Assembly (NCBI RefSeq): GCF_023898865.1
Contig: NZ_JAGSOV010000054.1
Location: forward strand, 62,001-126,000
DNA: 64,000 bases
From: Pseudonocardia humida
GTDB taxonomy: Bacteria; Actinomycetota; Actinomycetes; Mycobacteriales; Pseudonocardiaceae
Reading direction: 5' to 3'
Positions within the stretch are counted from its first letter, which is position 1. Each line of letters begins with the position of its first letter. The notes under the pieces were generated by a model. The model saw nothing but the letters and a program-made list of their open reading frames with translations. It was not told where the DNA came from and did no database searches. The translations under genes were made by a program, and so were the position numbers. Positions 8,344-17,567 of this stretch are shown here, one piece after another.

Positions 8344-9153
8344 ATGCCAGAGCTCCCCGGGACCACCACCGCAGAGACCGCCGCAGAGACCGCCGCAGAG
8401 ACCACCGTAGAGGTCGCCGTAGAGGTCGCCGTCGAGGTCGCCACCGATGCCGCCGAGATCCCCGGCGGGCGCACCGTCACCGAGCTCGTGGCCGAGGCCG
8501 CGGGCGGCGACCGCGGCGCGTGGACCGAGATCATGGCCCGCTACGGGACCATGGTCCGCGCGGTGGCCTGCGGCTACCGGCTGCAGGAGGCCGACGCCGC
8601 TGACGCCGTGCAGAACACCTGGCTGCGCGCGCTGGAGCGGCTGCACACGGTCCGGGAGCCCGAGCGGCTCGGCGGCTGGCTGAAGACCACGGCCCGCCGG
8701 GAGTGCCTGTCGCTGCTGGCCGCGGCCGGGCGCGAGCGGGCCGACGAGGAGGTCGGCGAGACCCTGGTGGATCCGGTGCCGGGCCCGGAGGCCCTCGTCC
8801 TGCACGACGAGATGCGTCGCTCGGTGCGCGAGGCCGTCGACACCCTGTCGGGCCGCAGGCGGACGCTGGTCGACGTGCTGTTCTTCGGGTGGCCGGGCAA
8901 CTACGCCGCGGCCTCCCGGATGATCGGGATGCCGGTGGGCAGCATCGGCCCGACCCGGGCCCGCACGCTGCGCGACCTGCGGGCCCGCCTGGAGGTCCTC
9001 GGTGTCGACGACGCCGGCGGCTGTTGCGGAGCCGCGGGCTGGGAGCTGCCGGTGGCCGCGGACCGGCCCGGGCTGCCGGTCGGACGGCCGGTCGCCCAGC
9101 CGGTCGCTCAGCCGGTGGTCGGGGGCGCGGGGGAGATGAAGCGGGCCAGCTGA
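8344..9153 (+). CDS. ECF-family RNA polymerase sigma factor
   Basis: A 269-residue sigma-70-type factor. A repetitive acidic N-terminal tail (ETAAET/VEVAVEV, about residues 10-36) precedes region 2 (AWTEIMARYGTMVRAVACGY...ADAVQNTWLRALERL). Region 4 follows (LVDVLFFGWPGNYAAASRMIGMPVGSIGPTR...LRDLRARL), where GSIGPTRAR is the helix-turn-helix recognition part. The C-terminal tail is Pro/Val-rich. The ATG is preceded by GAGGG, and a possible -10 TAGCCT lies at 8308-8313. No anti-sigma gene adjoins it. Its last 46 bp overlap the 3' end of the convergent LuxR gene. Family call firm; regulon unknown. Confidence 0.85.
   Translation: MPELPGTTTAETAAETAAETTVEVAVEVAVEVATDAAEIPGGRTVTELVAEAAGGDRGAWTEIMARYGTMVRAVACGYRLQEADAADAVQNTWLRALERLHTVREPERLGGWLKTTARRECLSLLAAAGRERADEEVGETLVDPVPGPEALVLHDEMRRSVREAVDTLSGRRRTLVDVLFFGWPGNYAAASRMIGMPVGSIGPTRARTLRDLRARLEVLGVDDAGGCCGAAGWELPVAADRPGLPVGRPVAQPVAQPVVGGAGEMKRAS
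8369..8445 (+). repeat. Tandem 12-bp repeats inside the sigma-factor N-terminus
   Basis: Roughly three copies of GAGACCGCCGCA are followed by roughly three degenerate copies of GAGGTCGCCGTA. They encode the ETAAETAAET and VEVAVEVAVEV stretch. The period is a multiple of three, so copy-number change would alter tail length without frameshift. Confidence 0.8.
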
Positions 9154-11912
9154 GTGCGCCCCCGGATGCCCAGCTTCCGGTAGATGGCGCTGAGGTGGTA
9201 CTCGATGGTCTTGACGCTGAGGAACAGCGAGGTGGCGGCCTCCGCGTTGCTCATGCCGCCGCGCACGGCCAGGGCCACCTGCAGCTCCTGGGCGGTGAGC
9301 AGGCGTTCGACGGGCTCCCCGTGCGCGGGGGCTGAGCCGCCGCTGGTGGTCAGCTCGTGGCGGGCGCGTTCGGCCCACGGGGTGGCGCCGAGGCGCTCGA
9401 AGGCCTCCAGCGCGGCGCCGAGCTGGGCGCGGGCCCCGGCGCGGTCGCGGCCGCGGCGCAGGCGGGCGCCGTAGACCAGCCGGGTGCGGGCGGTGTCGAA
9501 CGGCGGGGTGCCGCGCGCGTGCAGCGCGAGGGCCTGCTCGAACCGGTCGGTCGCCGTGTCGCGGTCGAGCAGGGCGTGGCAGCGGGCCGCGGCGGCCAGC
9601 GCGGAGACCCGTCCGCAGCGCTCGGCGAGCTCGTCGAGCTCGGCCAGCGCGACCCGGGCCCGGTCGCCGCGCCCGGCCAGGATGCAGGCCTCGACCAGGT
9701 CGGGCAGCACGTGGAAGCGCAGCAGCGGCGCGGCCGTCGGCGGGGCGGCCGCGAGCGCGGCGGTGAGGTCGTCGGCCGCGGCCGCGTGATCGCCCAGGCC
9801 CAGCTCGAGCAGCCCGCGCGCGGCCAGGCCGTGCACGAGGGTCCCGGTGCTGCCGCTGCGGCGGGCGGCGTCGATGGCCTGCTCGGCGTGCGTGCGGCAG
9901 CCGGGCAGCCCCATGCCGGCCTCGACGCGGGCCATGGTGCTCAGGCTGTTGGGCAGCTGGGCCAGCCAGCCGGTCTCCGGGGCGAGCCGCACGGCCTCCT
10001 CGGCGAGCGCGAGCGCGATCGTCCAGTTCCCGGACTGCCATTCCAGCGCGGCCATCCAGGGCAGCTGCACGGCCAGCAACCCCGCCGTGTTGGCCCGGCG
10101 GCTGGACTCGACGGCGCGCCCGAGCAGCGGGCGGGCCTTCTCCGGCTGCTCCAGCGCCAGGTAGCAGACCCCGCTCACGGTGACCAGCTGCTCGATGTCC
10201 AGCGTCGGCTGGGCCAGCAGCTGCTCGTGGCGGGCGGCCATCAGCTTCGCGGCCCGCGCGGTCTCCCCGGCCTGGGCGGCGGCCATCGCGGCCAGCACGT
10301 CGCACAGCAGCCCGACCCGCTCGTCGGCTCCGCCCAGCAGCGCGGCGCGCCCGGTGGCGCGGGTGATGGCGGCGACGTCGTAGCTGAACAGGCTGGCCTG
10401 GGCGGCGGCCAGGTAGGCGTGCACGGCCACCGCGGGCATCGTCGCCTCGGCCCGCGCGGCGAAGTCGAACAGCCGGGCCCGGTTGACCTCGGCGTCGATG
10501 CCCCAGACGCCCAGCCGCAGCCGTTCGGACTCGGCGCGGGCGGCCAGCGCGGGGTCGTCGCTCCAGCGCTGGGCCTGCTCGAGCAGCCGGATGGCGTCCT
10601 GGGTGGCGCCGGCGGGTACGGCGGCCCGGGCGGCGGCCATCAGCCGGCGGGCGCGCTCGCCGCGTTCCGGGCTGAGCTCGGCGGCCCGCTCCAGGGCGCG
10701 GGCCGCGGCGGCGTGGCCCTGGGCGCGGGCGGCGGCCAGCCCGACCTGCTCCAGCGCCGCGGCGACGGTCTCGTCGGTGGTGAGGGTGGCCGCGGCCAGG
10801 TGCCACACCCGGCGCTCGTCGGCCTGGGGGTCGGCGACGTGGGCGAAGGCGTCGCCGAGGCGGCGGTGGGCGGCGCGGCGCTCGGCGGGGCTGCCGGAGT
10901 GGTAGACCGCCGAGCGGACCAGCGGGTGGTGGAAGCGCAGCTTGCCCCCGTCGAGGGCGAGGAGCCCGGCCTCCTCGGCGGGTTCGAGGTCGGCCAGCGA
11001 CCGGTCGGCGTCGCGCAGGGCGCGGTCGAGCACGTCGACGGTGTCGACGTCGCTGGTGGCGGCGAGCAGCAGGGCGTCGCGGGCGGGTCCGGGCAGCCGC
11101 TCGACCCGGCGCAGGAAGCTCTGCTGCAGCAGCGAGCCCACCGGCAGCGGCGCCAGGATGGGGGCCTGCCCGGCCAGCTGGTCGGCGCTGAGCAGCCCGG
11201 GCAGCTCCTGCAGCGCCAGCGGGTTGCCGCCGGTGTCGGCGACCAGCCGGTCGACGACCTCGTGCGGTGGTGGCTCGGCGAACCCGTCGGCCAGCAGCGC
11301 ACCGGCCGCCTCGGCGTCCAGCCCGCCCAGCGGGAGCGGGTCGAGCGCCAGGAACCGCTCGGCGCCGGGCTCGCCGTCGCGCACGGTGAACAGGATGACC
11401 GAACCCTCGGCGTGCATCCGACGCGCGGCGAAGACGAGGGCCTCGGCGGAGGCGGGGTCGAGCCAGTGGGCGTCGTCGACGACGCACAGCAGCGGTTCGC
11501 CCCGCCCGGCCAGCGCCAGCAGGCTCAGCGTGGCCGCGGCGATGGCGAACCGGTCGGCCGCGGCGGGCGGGCCCAGGGCGAGCGCCCCGGCCAGCGCGTC
11601 GGACTGCGGGCCGGGCAGCTCGCCCAGCAGGGGCAGGGCGGGGCGCAGCAGGTCGGCCAGCCCGCCGAACGGGATGGCGGTCTCGGCCTCGATGCCGCGG
11701 GTGCGCAGGACCGCGGCGCGCGGCACGACGGTCGCGCCGGCGGGGCGGTCGACGGCACCGCCGTCGGCGGCCGCCCGGGCGACGGCCTCGACGAGCGCGG
11801 ACTTGCCGATCCCCGCCTCGCCGCGCACCACCAGCGCGGCGCTCTCCCCGCGCGAGGCCGCGCGCAGCAGCTCCCCGATCCGGCTCAGCTCCCGCGACCG
11901 GCCGAGCAGCAT
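9108..11912 (-). CDS. Large LuxR-family (LAL-type) ATP-binding transcriptional regulator
   Basis: A 934-residue regulator with the LAL architecture. An N-terminal STAND/AAA-like ATPase has Walker A GEAGIGKS at 31-38 and a Walker B-like LLCVVDDAHWLD near residue 150. A long alpha-helical, TPR-like middle is rich in Ala/Arg/Glu. The C-terminal LuxR helix-turn-helix (about 870-925) includes SNAEAATSLFLSVKTIEYHL and IYRKLGIRGRTQLARF. Such proteins are ligand- or ATP-controlled activators. The ATG at 11910-11912 has TAGGTT six bases upstream, suggesting a leaderless transcript starting within the recQ stop region. It is convergent with the ECF sigma gene. Target genes unknown. Confidence 0.9.
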   Translation of the reverse strand: MLLGRSRELSRIGELLRAASRGESAALVVRGEAGIGKSALVEAVARAAADGGAVDRPAGATVVPRAAVLRTRGIEAETAIPFGGLADLLRPALPLLGELPGPQSDALAGALALGPPAAADRFAIAAATLSLLALAGRGEPLLCVVDDAHWLDPASAEALVFAARRMHAEGSVILFTVRDGEPGAERFLALDPLPLGGLDAEAAGALLADGFAEPPPHEVVDRLVADTGGNPLALQELPGLLSADQLAGQAPILAPLPVGSLLQQSFLRRVERLPGPARDALLLAATSDVDTVDVLDRALRDADRSLADLEPAEEAGLLALDGGKLRFHHPLVRSAVYHSGSPAERRAAHRRLGDAFAHVADPQADERRVWHLAAATLTTDETVAAALEQVGLAAARAQGHAAAARALERAAELSPERGERARRLMAAARAAVPAGATQDAIRLLEQAQRWSDDPALAARAESERLRLGVWGIDAEVNRARLFDFAARAEATMPAVAVHAYLAAAQASLFSYDVAAITRATGRAALLGGADERVGLLCDVLAAMAAAQAGETARAAKLMAARHEQLLAQPTLDIEQLVTVSGVCYLALEQPEKARPLLGRAVESSRRANTAGLLAVQLPWMAALEWQSGNWTIALALAEEAVRLAPETGWLAQLPNSLSTMARVEAGMGLPGCRTHAEQAIDAARRSGSTGTLVHGLAARGLLELGLGDHAAAADDLTAALAAAPPTAAPLLRFHVLPDLVEACILAGRGDRARVALAELDELAERCGRVSALAAAARCHALLDRDTATDRFEQALALHARGTPPFDTARTRLVYGARLRRGRDRAGARAQLGAALEAFERLGATPWAERARHELTTSGGSAPAHGEPVERLLTAQELQVALAVRGGMSNAEAATSLFLSVKTIEYHLSAIYRKLGIRGRTQLARFISPAPPTTG

Positions 11913-11918
11913 CAGGCC

Positions 11919-11924
11919 AACCTA
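11919..11924 (-). promoter_or_regulatory. Leaderless -10 element for the LuxR gene
   Basis: On the minus strand TAGGTT lies six bases before the LuxR ATG. The first three bases are the recQ stop codon TAG, so one hexamer appears to serve both purposes. Confidence 0.5.
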
Positions 11925-13838
11925 GCGCTCGGGTGGCAGCGGCGACAGCGGCTCGTCGGAGCCGTGCGGGTCGTCCCCCGTTCCGCCCGCGTCCTCGACG
12001 AGCACGGTGAGCACCGCCTGGCCGTACTTGGCCAGCTTGCTCTGGCCCACGCCGCTGACGGTGGCCAGCTCGGTCAGGCTCGCCGGCATCCGGGCGGCGA
12101 TCTCGCGCAGGGTGGCGTCGTGGAAGATCACGTAGGCGGGCAGGCCGGACTCCCTGGCCACCTCGGCCCGCCAGGCGCGCAGCCGCTCGAACGTGCCGGT
12201 GGCCTCGGCGGGCAGCTCCGCGGCCTGCGGCCCGCGCGCGGCCTTCGCCGCTCTGGTGCGGGCGGGCTTGGGGGGTTTGGGCGGGTCGCGGCGCAGCATC
12301 ACCTGCTGCTCGCCGCGCAGCACCGGGCGGCTGGCCTCGGTGAGCACGAAGGTGTTGTGGTTGCTCTCCACGGTCAGCATGCCGCGGGCCACCAGCTGGC
12401 GGATGACCGCGCGCCACTCGCCGTCGCCCAGGTCCTCGCCGACACCGAACACGGTCAGCGAGTCGTGCCGGAACTGCTCGATCTTGGGCGTGCGCTTGCC
12501 GCGCAGGATGTCGACGATGTGCCCGGCGCCGAAGCTCTGGTTGCGCTCCTTCTTGAGCCGGAACACCGCAGAGAGCACCTTCTGCGCGGCGACGGTGCCG
12601 TCCCAGGACTCGGGCGGGCTCAGGCAGGTGTCGCAGTTGCCGCAGGGCTCGCCCTTCTGCCCGAAGTAGTTCAGCAGCTGCACCCGCCGGCACTCGACGG
12701 TCTCGCAGAGCGCCAGCATCGCGTCGAGGTGCTGGCCCAGCCTGCGTTTGTGCGCCGCGTCGCCCTCGGAGTCGGCGATCATCTTGCGCTGCTGCACGAC
12801 GTCGGCCAGGCCGTAGGCCAGCCACGCGGTCGACGGCAGCCCGTCGCGCCCGGCGCGGCCGGTCTCCTGGTAGTAGCCCTCGACGGACTTGGGCAGGTCG
12901 AGGTGGGCGACGAACCGCACGTCGGGCTTGTCGATGCCCATCCCGAAGGCGATGGTGGCCACCATGATCACGCCGTCCTCGCGCAGGAACCGGGACTGGT
13001 TCGCCGCGCGGGTGCGGGAGTCGAGGCCGGCGTGGTAGGGCAGGGCGGTCAGGCCCTCGCCGGCCAGGAAGGCCGCGGTCTCCTCCACCGAGCGCCGCGA
13101 CAGGCAGTAGACGATGCCGGCGTCGCCGGGGTGCTCGGCGCGGATGAGCGAGAGCAGCTGGCGGCGCGGCTCGTTCTTCGGCGCGATCCGGTACTGGATG
13201 TTGGGCCGGTCGAAGCTGGCCACGAAGTGCCGGGCCGCGCCCAGGTTGAGCCGGGTGGCGATCTCGGCGTGGGTGGCCTCGGTTGCGGTGGCCGTCAGCG
13301 CGATCCGCGGCACCGCGGGCCAGCGCTCGTGCAGCTCGGACAGGGCCAGGTAGTCGGGGCGGAAGTCGTGGCCCCACTGGGCCACGCAGTGCGCCTCGTC
13401 GATCGCGAACAGCGCGATCCGGCCGCGGTCGAGCAGGGCCGGGGTCGACGGGCTGCGCAGCCGCTCGGGGGCGAGGTAGAGCAGGTCGATCTCGCCCGCC
13501 CGGAACGCCGCCTCCACCGCGCGGCGCTCGTCGGGGTCCTGGGTGGAGTTGAGGAACCCGGCGCGCACGCCCAGCGCGTGCAGCGCGTCGACCTGGTCCT
13601 GCATGAGGGCGATCAGCGGCGAGATCACCACACCGACACCGGGGCGCACCAGCGCCGGGATCTGGTAGCACAGCGACTTGCCGCCGCCGGTGGGCATGAG
13701 CACCAGGGCGTCGCCGCCCGCGCAGACGTGGGAGATGATCTCCTGCTGCTCGCCGCGGAAGGCGGGGTAGCCGAAGACCCGGTTCAGCACCTCGACCGGA
13801 TCGGTGCTCGCCCGTTCGTGGGTCGCGGGGAGGCTCAC
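11922..13838 (-). CDS. recQ: ATP-dependent DNA helicase RecQ
   Basis: A 638-residue 3'-5' DNA helicase of recombination and fork repair. Seen: Walker A MPTGGGKS (48-55), DEAH box in [17 protein letters not shown], motif III LTATAT, motif [14 protein letters not shown], the RecQ zinc cluster (CETVECRR followed by CGNCDTC), a winged-helix RQC segment, a basic Pro/Lys/Arg linker, and a C-terminal HRDC domain ending [15 protein letters not shown]. Length is normal for bacterial RecQ. It starts at a GTG, with a leaderless-type TAGGAT seven bases upstream, divergent from the acyl-CoA dehydrogenase. It is followed almost directly by the LuxR gene. Confidence 0.96.
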   Translation of the reverse strand: MSLPATHERASTDPVEVLNRVFGYPAFRGEQQEIISHVCAGGDALVLMPTGGGKSLCYQIPALVRPGVGVVISPLIALMQDQVDALHALGVRAGFLNSTQDPDERRAVEAAFRAGEIDLLYLAPERLRSPSTPALLDRGRIALFAIDEAHCVAQWGHDFRPDYLALSELHERWPAVPRIALTATATEATHAEIATRLNLGAARHFVASFDRPNIQYRIAPKNEPRRQLLSLIRAEHPGDAGIVYCLSRRSVEETAAFLAGEGLTALPYHAGLDSRTRAANQSRFLREDGVIMVATIAFGMGIDKPDVRFVAHLDLPKSVEGYYQETGRAGRDGLPSTAWLAYGLADVVQQRKMIADSEGDAAHKRRLGQHLDAMLALCETVECRRVQLLNYFGQKGEPCGNCDTCLSPPESWDGTVAAQKVLSAVFRLKKERNQSFGAGHIVDILRGKRTPKIEQFRHDSLTVFGVGEDLGDGEWRAVIRQLVARGMLTVESNHNTFVLTEASRPVLRGEQQVMLRRDPPKPPKPARTRAAKAARGPQAAELPAEATGTFERLRAWRAEVARESGLPAYVIFHDATLREIAARMPASLTELATVSGVGQSKLAKYGQAVLTVLVEDAGGTGDDPHGSDEPLSPLPPER

Positions 13839-13845
13839 GCGGGCG

Positions 13846-13851
13846 ATCCTA
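13846..13851 (-). promoter_or_regulatory. Leaderless -10 element for recQ
   Basis: TAGGAT on the minus strand, seven bases before the recQ GTG. The spacing places the transcript start at or next to the start codon. Confidence 0.5.
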
Positions 13852-13957
13852 GGCCGCGCCCCCGACGGCCCGTCGCCGGTTCGGGGGACGGGGTCCGGCG
13901 CCGGTGTCGTCGGCGGCTGCGGGTGCGGGGCGCGCCGTGCGGTGCGATCGTCAGTGC

Positions 13958-15148
13958 ATGACGGCAGATGCCCTGGCCGGCGACTTCTTCCGCTTCGCCG
14001 ACGACCTCACCGACGACGAGCGGGCCACGCTGGGCACGGTGCGCCACTTCCTGCACGAGCAGGTCGCACCGGTCGCCCTGGACCACTGGACGCGCGCGGA
14101 GTTCCCGCACCACCTGGTCCCCGGCTTCGCGGAGCTGGACATCGCCCGGCTGCCCTACGACGACCTGGGCGGGCCGAAGGCGCGCCGGCTGCTGATCGGG
14201 TTCCTCGCCCTGGAGATCGCCCACACCGACCCGTCGATGAACAGCTTCTTCGGCATCCACAACGGGCTGGCGATGGGCAGCATCGACCTGTGCGGCTCCG
14301 ACGAGCAGCGCGAGCGCTGGCTGCCGGCGATGGCCCGGATGGAGCTGATCGGGGCGTTCGGGCTGACCGAGCCGCACGGCGGGTCCGACGTGGCCCGCGG
14401 GCTGGAGACCACCGCCCGCCGCGACGGCTCGGGGGACGACGCGGAGTGGGTGCTCGAGGGCGACAAGCGCTGGATCGGCAACGGCACGTTCGCCGACCTG
14501 GTCGTCATCTGGGCGCGCGACGTCGCCGACGACAGCGTGAAGGGGTTCGTCGTGCACCAGGACAACCCCGGCATGACCACGACCAAGATGGAGAACAAGC
14601 TCGCCCTGCGCACGGTGCAGAACGCCGAGATCGCGCTGCGGGGGTGCCGGGTGCCCGAGTCCGACCGGCTGCAGCGGGCGAACTCGTTCAAGGACACCAA
14701 CGCGGTGCTGCGCCGCACGCGCGGGGGTGTGGCCTGGGGCGCGACCGGCACCATGATGGCCGCCTACGAGCTCGCGCTGGACTACGCCAAGCGGCGCGAG
14801 CAGTTCGGCCGTCCGATCGCCGGGTTCCAGCTCGTGCAGGACCTGCTGGTGCGGATGCTCGGCAACACCACGGCCTCGCTGGCGATGTCGGTGCGCCTGG
14901 CCCACATGCAGGACGCCGGCGTCGCCGACGACGACCACGCCGCGCTGGCCAAGGAGTACTGCACGAGCCGGATGCGCGAGACCGTGGCGATGGCCCGCGA
15001 GGTGTTCGGCGGCAACGGCGTGATCCTCGACTACGGCGTGGCGAAGTTCTTCGCCGACGCCGAGGCGCTCTACTCCTTCGAGGGCACCCGCCAGATCAAC
15101 ACGCTGGTGGTCGGGCGGTCGATCACCGGCCACTCCGCCTTCGTCTGA
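13958..15148 (+). CDS. Acyl-CoA dehydrogenase, glutaryl-CoA dehydrogenase-like
   Basis: A 396-residue flavoenzyme that oxidises an acyl-CoA at the alpha-beta position. Seen: the FAD/substrate loop [14 protein letters not shown], the segment [18 protein letters not shown], and the C-terminal [20 protein letters not shown], where Glu375 is the predicted catalytic base. The EGT...LVVGR-ITG ending is closest to glutaryl-CoA dehydrogenases, which also decarboxylate, but this substrate is an inference. I chose the ATG at 13958 since the homologous part begins just after it; an open frame extends 54 bases upstream without family similarity. It stands alone, divergent from recQ. Confidence 0.88.
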   Translation: MTADALAGDFFRFADDLTDDERATLGTVRHFLHEQVAPVALDHWTRAEFPHHLVPGFAELDIARLPYDDLGGPKARRLLIGFLALEIAHTDPSMNSFFGIHNGLAMGSIDLCGSDEQRERWLPAMARMELIGAFGLTEPHGGSDVARGLETTARRDGSGDDAEWVLEGDKRWIGNGTFADLVVIWARDVADDSVKGFVVHQDNPGMTTTKMENKLALRTVQNAEIALRGCRVPESDRLQRANSFKDTNAVLRRTRGGVAWGATGTMMAAYELALDYAKRREQFGRPIAGFQLVQDLLVRMLGNTTASLAMSVRLAHMQDAGVADDDHAALAKEYCTSRMRETVAMAREVFGGNGVILDYGVAKFFADAEALYSFEGTRQINTLVVGRSITGHSAFV

Positions 15149-15230
15149 CCCGGGGTGTCGCCCACGGACGTAGTGGGGTCGAGACCGGGAACGGATGTGG
15201 CGGGGGAGCGCGGTTCCTAGCGTCGCGGGC

Positions 15231-15665
15231 ATGGACCGATCCCGTCCCTCCCTCCGCCGCCCCGCCCGCCGCCCGTTGGGCCTGTCCGCGCCCGCACTGG
15301 TCGGGCTGGCCCTGCTCGCCGTGCCCCGGGTCGTGCTGCACGACCTCGACCTGATCACCGAGGGGACGTTCGTCAACGGGCTGTTCGTGTTCGTCCCGCC
15401 CGCGGTGTGGGTGCTGGTCGCGGTGGCCAAGCGGGTGCCGAACCCGTTCGCCACCGTGCTGGTGGTGGGGGTGATCCACGGGGTGTTCCTGGTCGTGGTC
15501 CACCAGCTGCTCTGGGAGACCATGGACCTGCCGGCCGCCGCGTCGACCCCGTTCGCCCGCGCCGCGGCGGTGGTCGCCGGCCTGCTCACCGGGGTGCTCG
15601 TCGGGGCGGTGGCCGGTGCCCTCGCCTGGGGGGTGGACCGCCTGGTCGCGGCCCGCCGCGGGTGA
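15231..15665 (+). CDS. Small integral membrane protein of unknown function
   Basis: A 144-residue protein not assigned to a named family. A basic N-terminus (RSRPSLRRPARRP) is followed by four predicted membrane helices: APALVGLALLAVPRVVL, GLFVFVPPAVWVLVAVA, ATVLVVGVIHGVFLVVVHQL and AAAVVAGLLTGVLVGAVAGAL. The last helix pair frames ALAWGVDRLVAARRG. The ATG at 15231 has TAGCGT (15218-15223) seven bases upstream, a leaderless-promoter pattern that supports this start over an upstream in-frame ATG at 15195. It converges on the ABC exporter operon, with three bases between the stop codons. Confidence 0.7.
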   Translation: MDRSRPSLRRPARRPLGLSAPALVGLALLAVPRVVLHDLDLITEGTFVNGLFVFVPPAVWVLVAVAKRVPNPFATVLVVGVIHGVFLVVVHQLLWETMDLPAAASTPFARAAAVVAGLLTGVLVGAVAGALAWGVDRLVAARRG

Positions 15666-15668
15666 GGC

Positions 15669-17567
15669 TCAGGTCAGGGCGTCGCGCCAGGCGGTGTGCA
15701 GGGCGGCGAACTCGCCGCCCTCGACGGTGAGCAGCTCGTCGGGGCTGCCGTCCTGCACGACGCGGCCGTCCTCCAGCACGAGGACGCGGTCGGCGATGAG
15801 CACCGTGGACAGCCGGTGGGCGATGATCAGCGCGGTGCGGTCGGCCAGCACCGTCTCCAGCGCCGCCTGCACGGCCCGTTCGGAGGGGATGTCCAGCGAC
15901 GAGGTGGCCTCGTCCAGCAGCACCACCGCCGGGTCGGCCAGCACCACCCTGGCCAGCGACACCAGCTGGCGCTGCCCGGCCGAGAGCCGCCCGCCGCGCT
16001 TGCGCACGTCGGTGTCGAAGCCCTCGGGCAGCGCCTCGACGAAGGCGCGCGCGCCGACCAGGTCGGCCGCGGCGACCACCTCCTCTCGGGACGCGCCCGG
16101 GCGGCCCATCGCGATGTTGTCGGCCACCGTGCCGGAGAACAGGAACGCCTCCTGGGTGACCATCACCATCGCGCGGCGCAGGTCGGCGTCGGCGACGTCG
16201 CGCAGGTCGACGCCGTCGAGGCGGACGGCGCCGCCGGTCGGGTCGTAGTAGCGGGCGGCCAGCTTGGCCAGCGTCGACTTGCCCGCGCCGGTCGCGCCGA
16301 CGAGCGCCAGCGTCTGGCCGGCCGGGATGCTCAGGTCGAACTCCGGCAGCACGGTGCGGTCCGCGGCGCGGCGGTAGGCGAACACCACGTGGTCGAACTC
16401 CAGCGCGCCGCGCGTGGGGCGGGGCAGCGCGACCGGCGCGGCGGGCTCGGGCACGCCGATCGGGGTGTCCAGCACCGAGGCGATCTTCTCCAGCGCGGCC
16501 GCCGCGGACTGGTAGGAGTTGAAGAACTGGGCCAGCTGGTCGAGCGGGTCGTAGAAGCGGCGCAGGTACAGCAGGAACGCGGTCAGCGAGCCGAGCGCGA
16601 GCGCGCCGTCGGCCACCCGCACCGCGCCCAGCAGCAGGACCGCGGCCAGGGTCAGGTTGCCCACGGCGCGCAGGGTGCCCAGGTACCAGGCGGCGGCCAC
16701 GAACGCCTCGGCGTTGGCGTCGCGGTAGGCGCCGCCGAGCCCGCGCATGATCTGCTCGCTGCGCCGCTCGCGGCGGAACGCCTGCACCGCGCGGATCCCG
16801 TTCATCGACTCGACGAAGTGCACGATCAGCCGCGCGACGCTGGTGCGGGTGCGCCGGTAGCTGGCCCGCGAGCGGCGCTGGAACCAGCGGGTGAGCACGA
16901 CCAGCGGGACGAACCCGCCGATCACCACGGCGGCCAGCACCGGGTCGAGCCAGACCAGCAGCACCGCGATGCCGCCGATCGACAGCAGCGCGCCCAGCAG
17001 TCCCTCCAGGCCCTTCTCCAGCAGGTCGTTGAGCGAGTCCATGTCGCTGGTCAGCCGGGAGATCAGCCGCCCGGAGGTGTAGGACTCGTGGAAGTCCAGC
17101 GGGAGGCGCTGGCCGTGGGTGAGGACCCGCCCGCGCAGGTCGAGCAGGGCGTCCTGGCCGATCCGCCCGGACAGCACCAGGAAGCCGGCGCGCAGCAGCG
17201 CGGCCGCCAGCCCGACCCCGGCGTAGCCGACGATCGACCAGGCCAGCGGCCCCGGGCGCCCGGCGAGCGCGGCGGGCACGCCGACGTCGATGGCCGTCGC
17301 GATGAGCAGCGGGCCGGCCAGCATGGCCACGTTCTCGACGACCAGCAGTACCGCGGCGACCACCAGGGCGCGGCGGTGCGGGCGGGCCAGGTCGGCGACC
17401 AGGGCGCGGGCCCGGCGCTGCAGCGCCAGCCCCGCCCGGGTCGGCAGGACGTCGGCCTCGTCGTCCTCGGCGGCCAGGCCCCGCCAGGTGTCGGCGACGT
17501 CCTCGCCGGTGTCGGTGGCGCGGGCGGTGCCCGCGGTGCCTGTGGTGCGGGGTTCGGAGGTCGTCAC
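15669..17567 (-). CDS. ABC exporter half-transporter, catalytically consensus subunit
   Basis: A 632-residue fused membrane domain (six helices, about 60-340) and ATPase domain. ATPase motifs: Walker A GATGAGKST (about residue 420), signature LSAGQRQL, Walker B VVLLDEATSSLD with the catalytic Glu near residue 552, and switch AHRLST. Its start GTG overlaps the stop of the upstream subunit as GTGA, so the two are translationally coupled and form a heterodimer. Signature LSAGQ departs from LSGGQ, while its Walker B is complete. This is the mirror of its partner, the pattern of asymmetric exporters such as TM287/288. Likely substrates (drug, lipid or peptide) cannot be told from sequence. Confidence 0.92.
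   Translation of the reverse strand: MTTSEPRTTGTAGTARATDTGEDVADTWRGLAAEDDEADVLPTRAGLALQRRARALVADLARPHRRALVVAAVLLVVENVAMLAGPLLIATAIDVGVPAALAGRPGPLAWSIVGYAGVGLAAALLRAGFLVLSGRIGQDALLDLRGRVLTHGQRLPLDFHESYTSGRLISRLTSDMDSLNDLLEKGLEGLLGALLSIGGIAVLLVWLDPVLAAVVIGGFVPLVVLTRWFQRRSRASYRRTRTSVARLIVHFVESMNGIRAVQAFRRERRSEQIMRGLGGAYRDANAEAFVAAAWYLGTLRAVGNLTLAAVLLLGAVRVADGALALGSLTAFLLYLRRFYDPLDQLAQFFNSYQSAAAALEKIASVLDTPIGVPEPAAPVALPRPTRGALEFDHVVFAYRRAADRTVLPEFDLSIPAGQTLALVGATGAGKSTLAKLAARYYDPTGGAVRLDGVDLRDVADADLRRAMVMVTQEAFLFSGTVADNIAMGRPGASREEVVAAADLVGARAFVEALPEGFDTDVRKRGGRLSAGQRQLVSLARVVLADPAVVLLDEATSSLDIPSERAVQAALETVLADRTALIIAHRLSTVLIADRVLVLEDGRVVQDGSPDELLTVEGGEFAALHTAWRDALT

Noticed and set aside
6100-13671. 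A 2,523-codon open frame on the minus strand across the patatin, sigma, LuxR and recQ genes.
   Set aside because: Its translation is Arg/Pro/Gly-rich with no domain, and it is antisense or out of frame to five well-supported genes. Such frames are expected at this GC content.
9357-13961. A 1,534-codon plus-strand open frame opposite the LuxR and recQ genes.
   Set aside because: Low-complexity Gly/Gln/Val/Arg composition and fully antisense to two genes with complete motifs.
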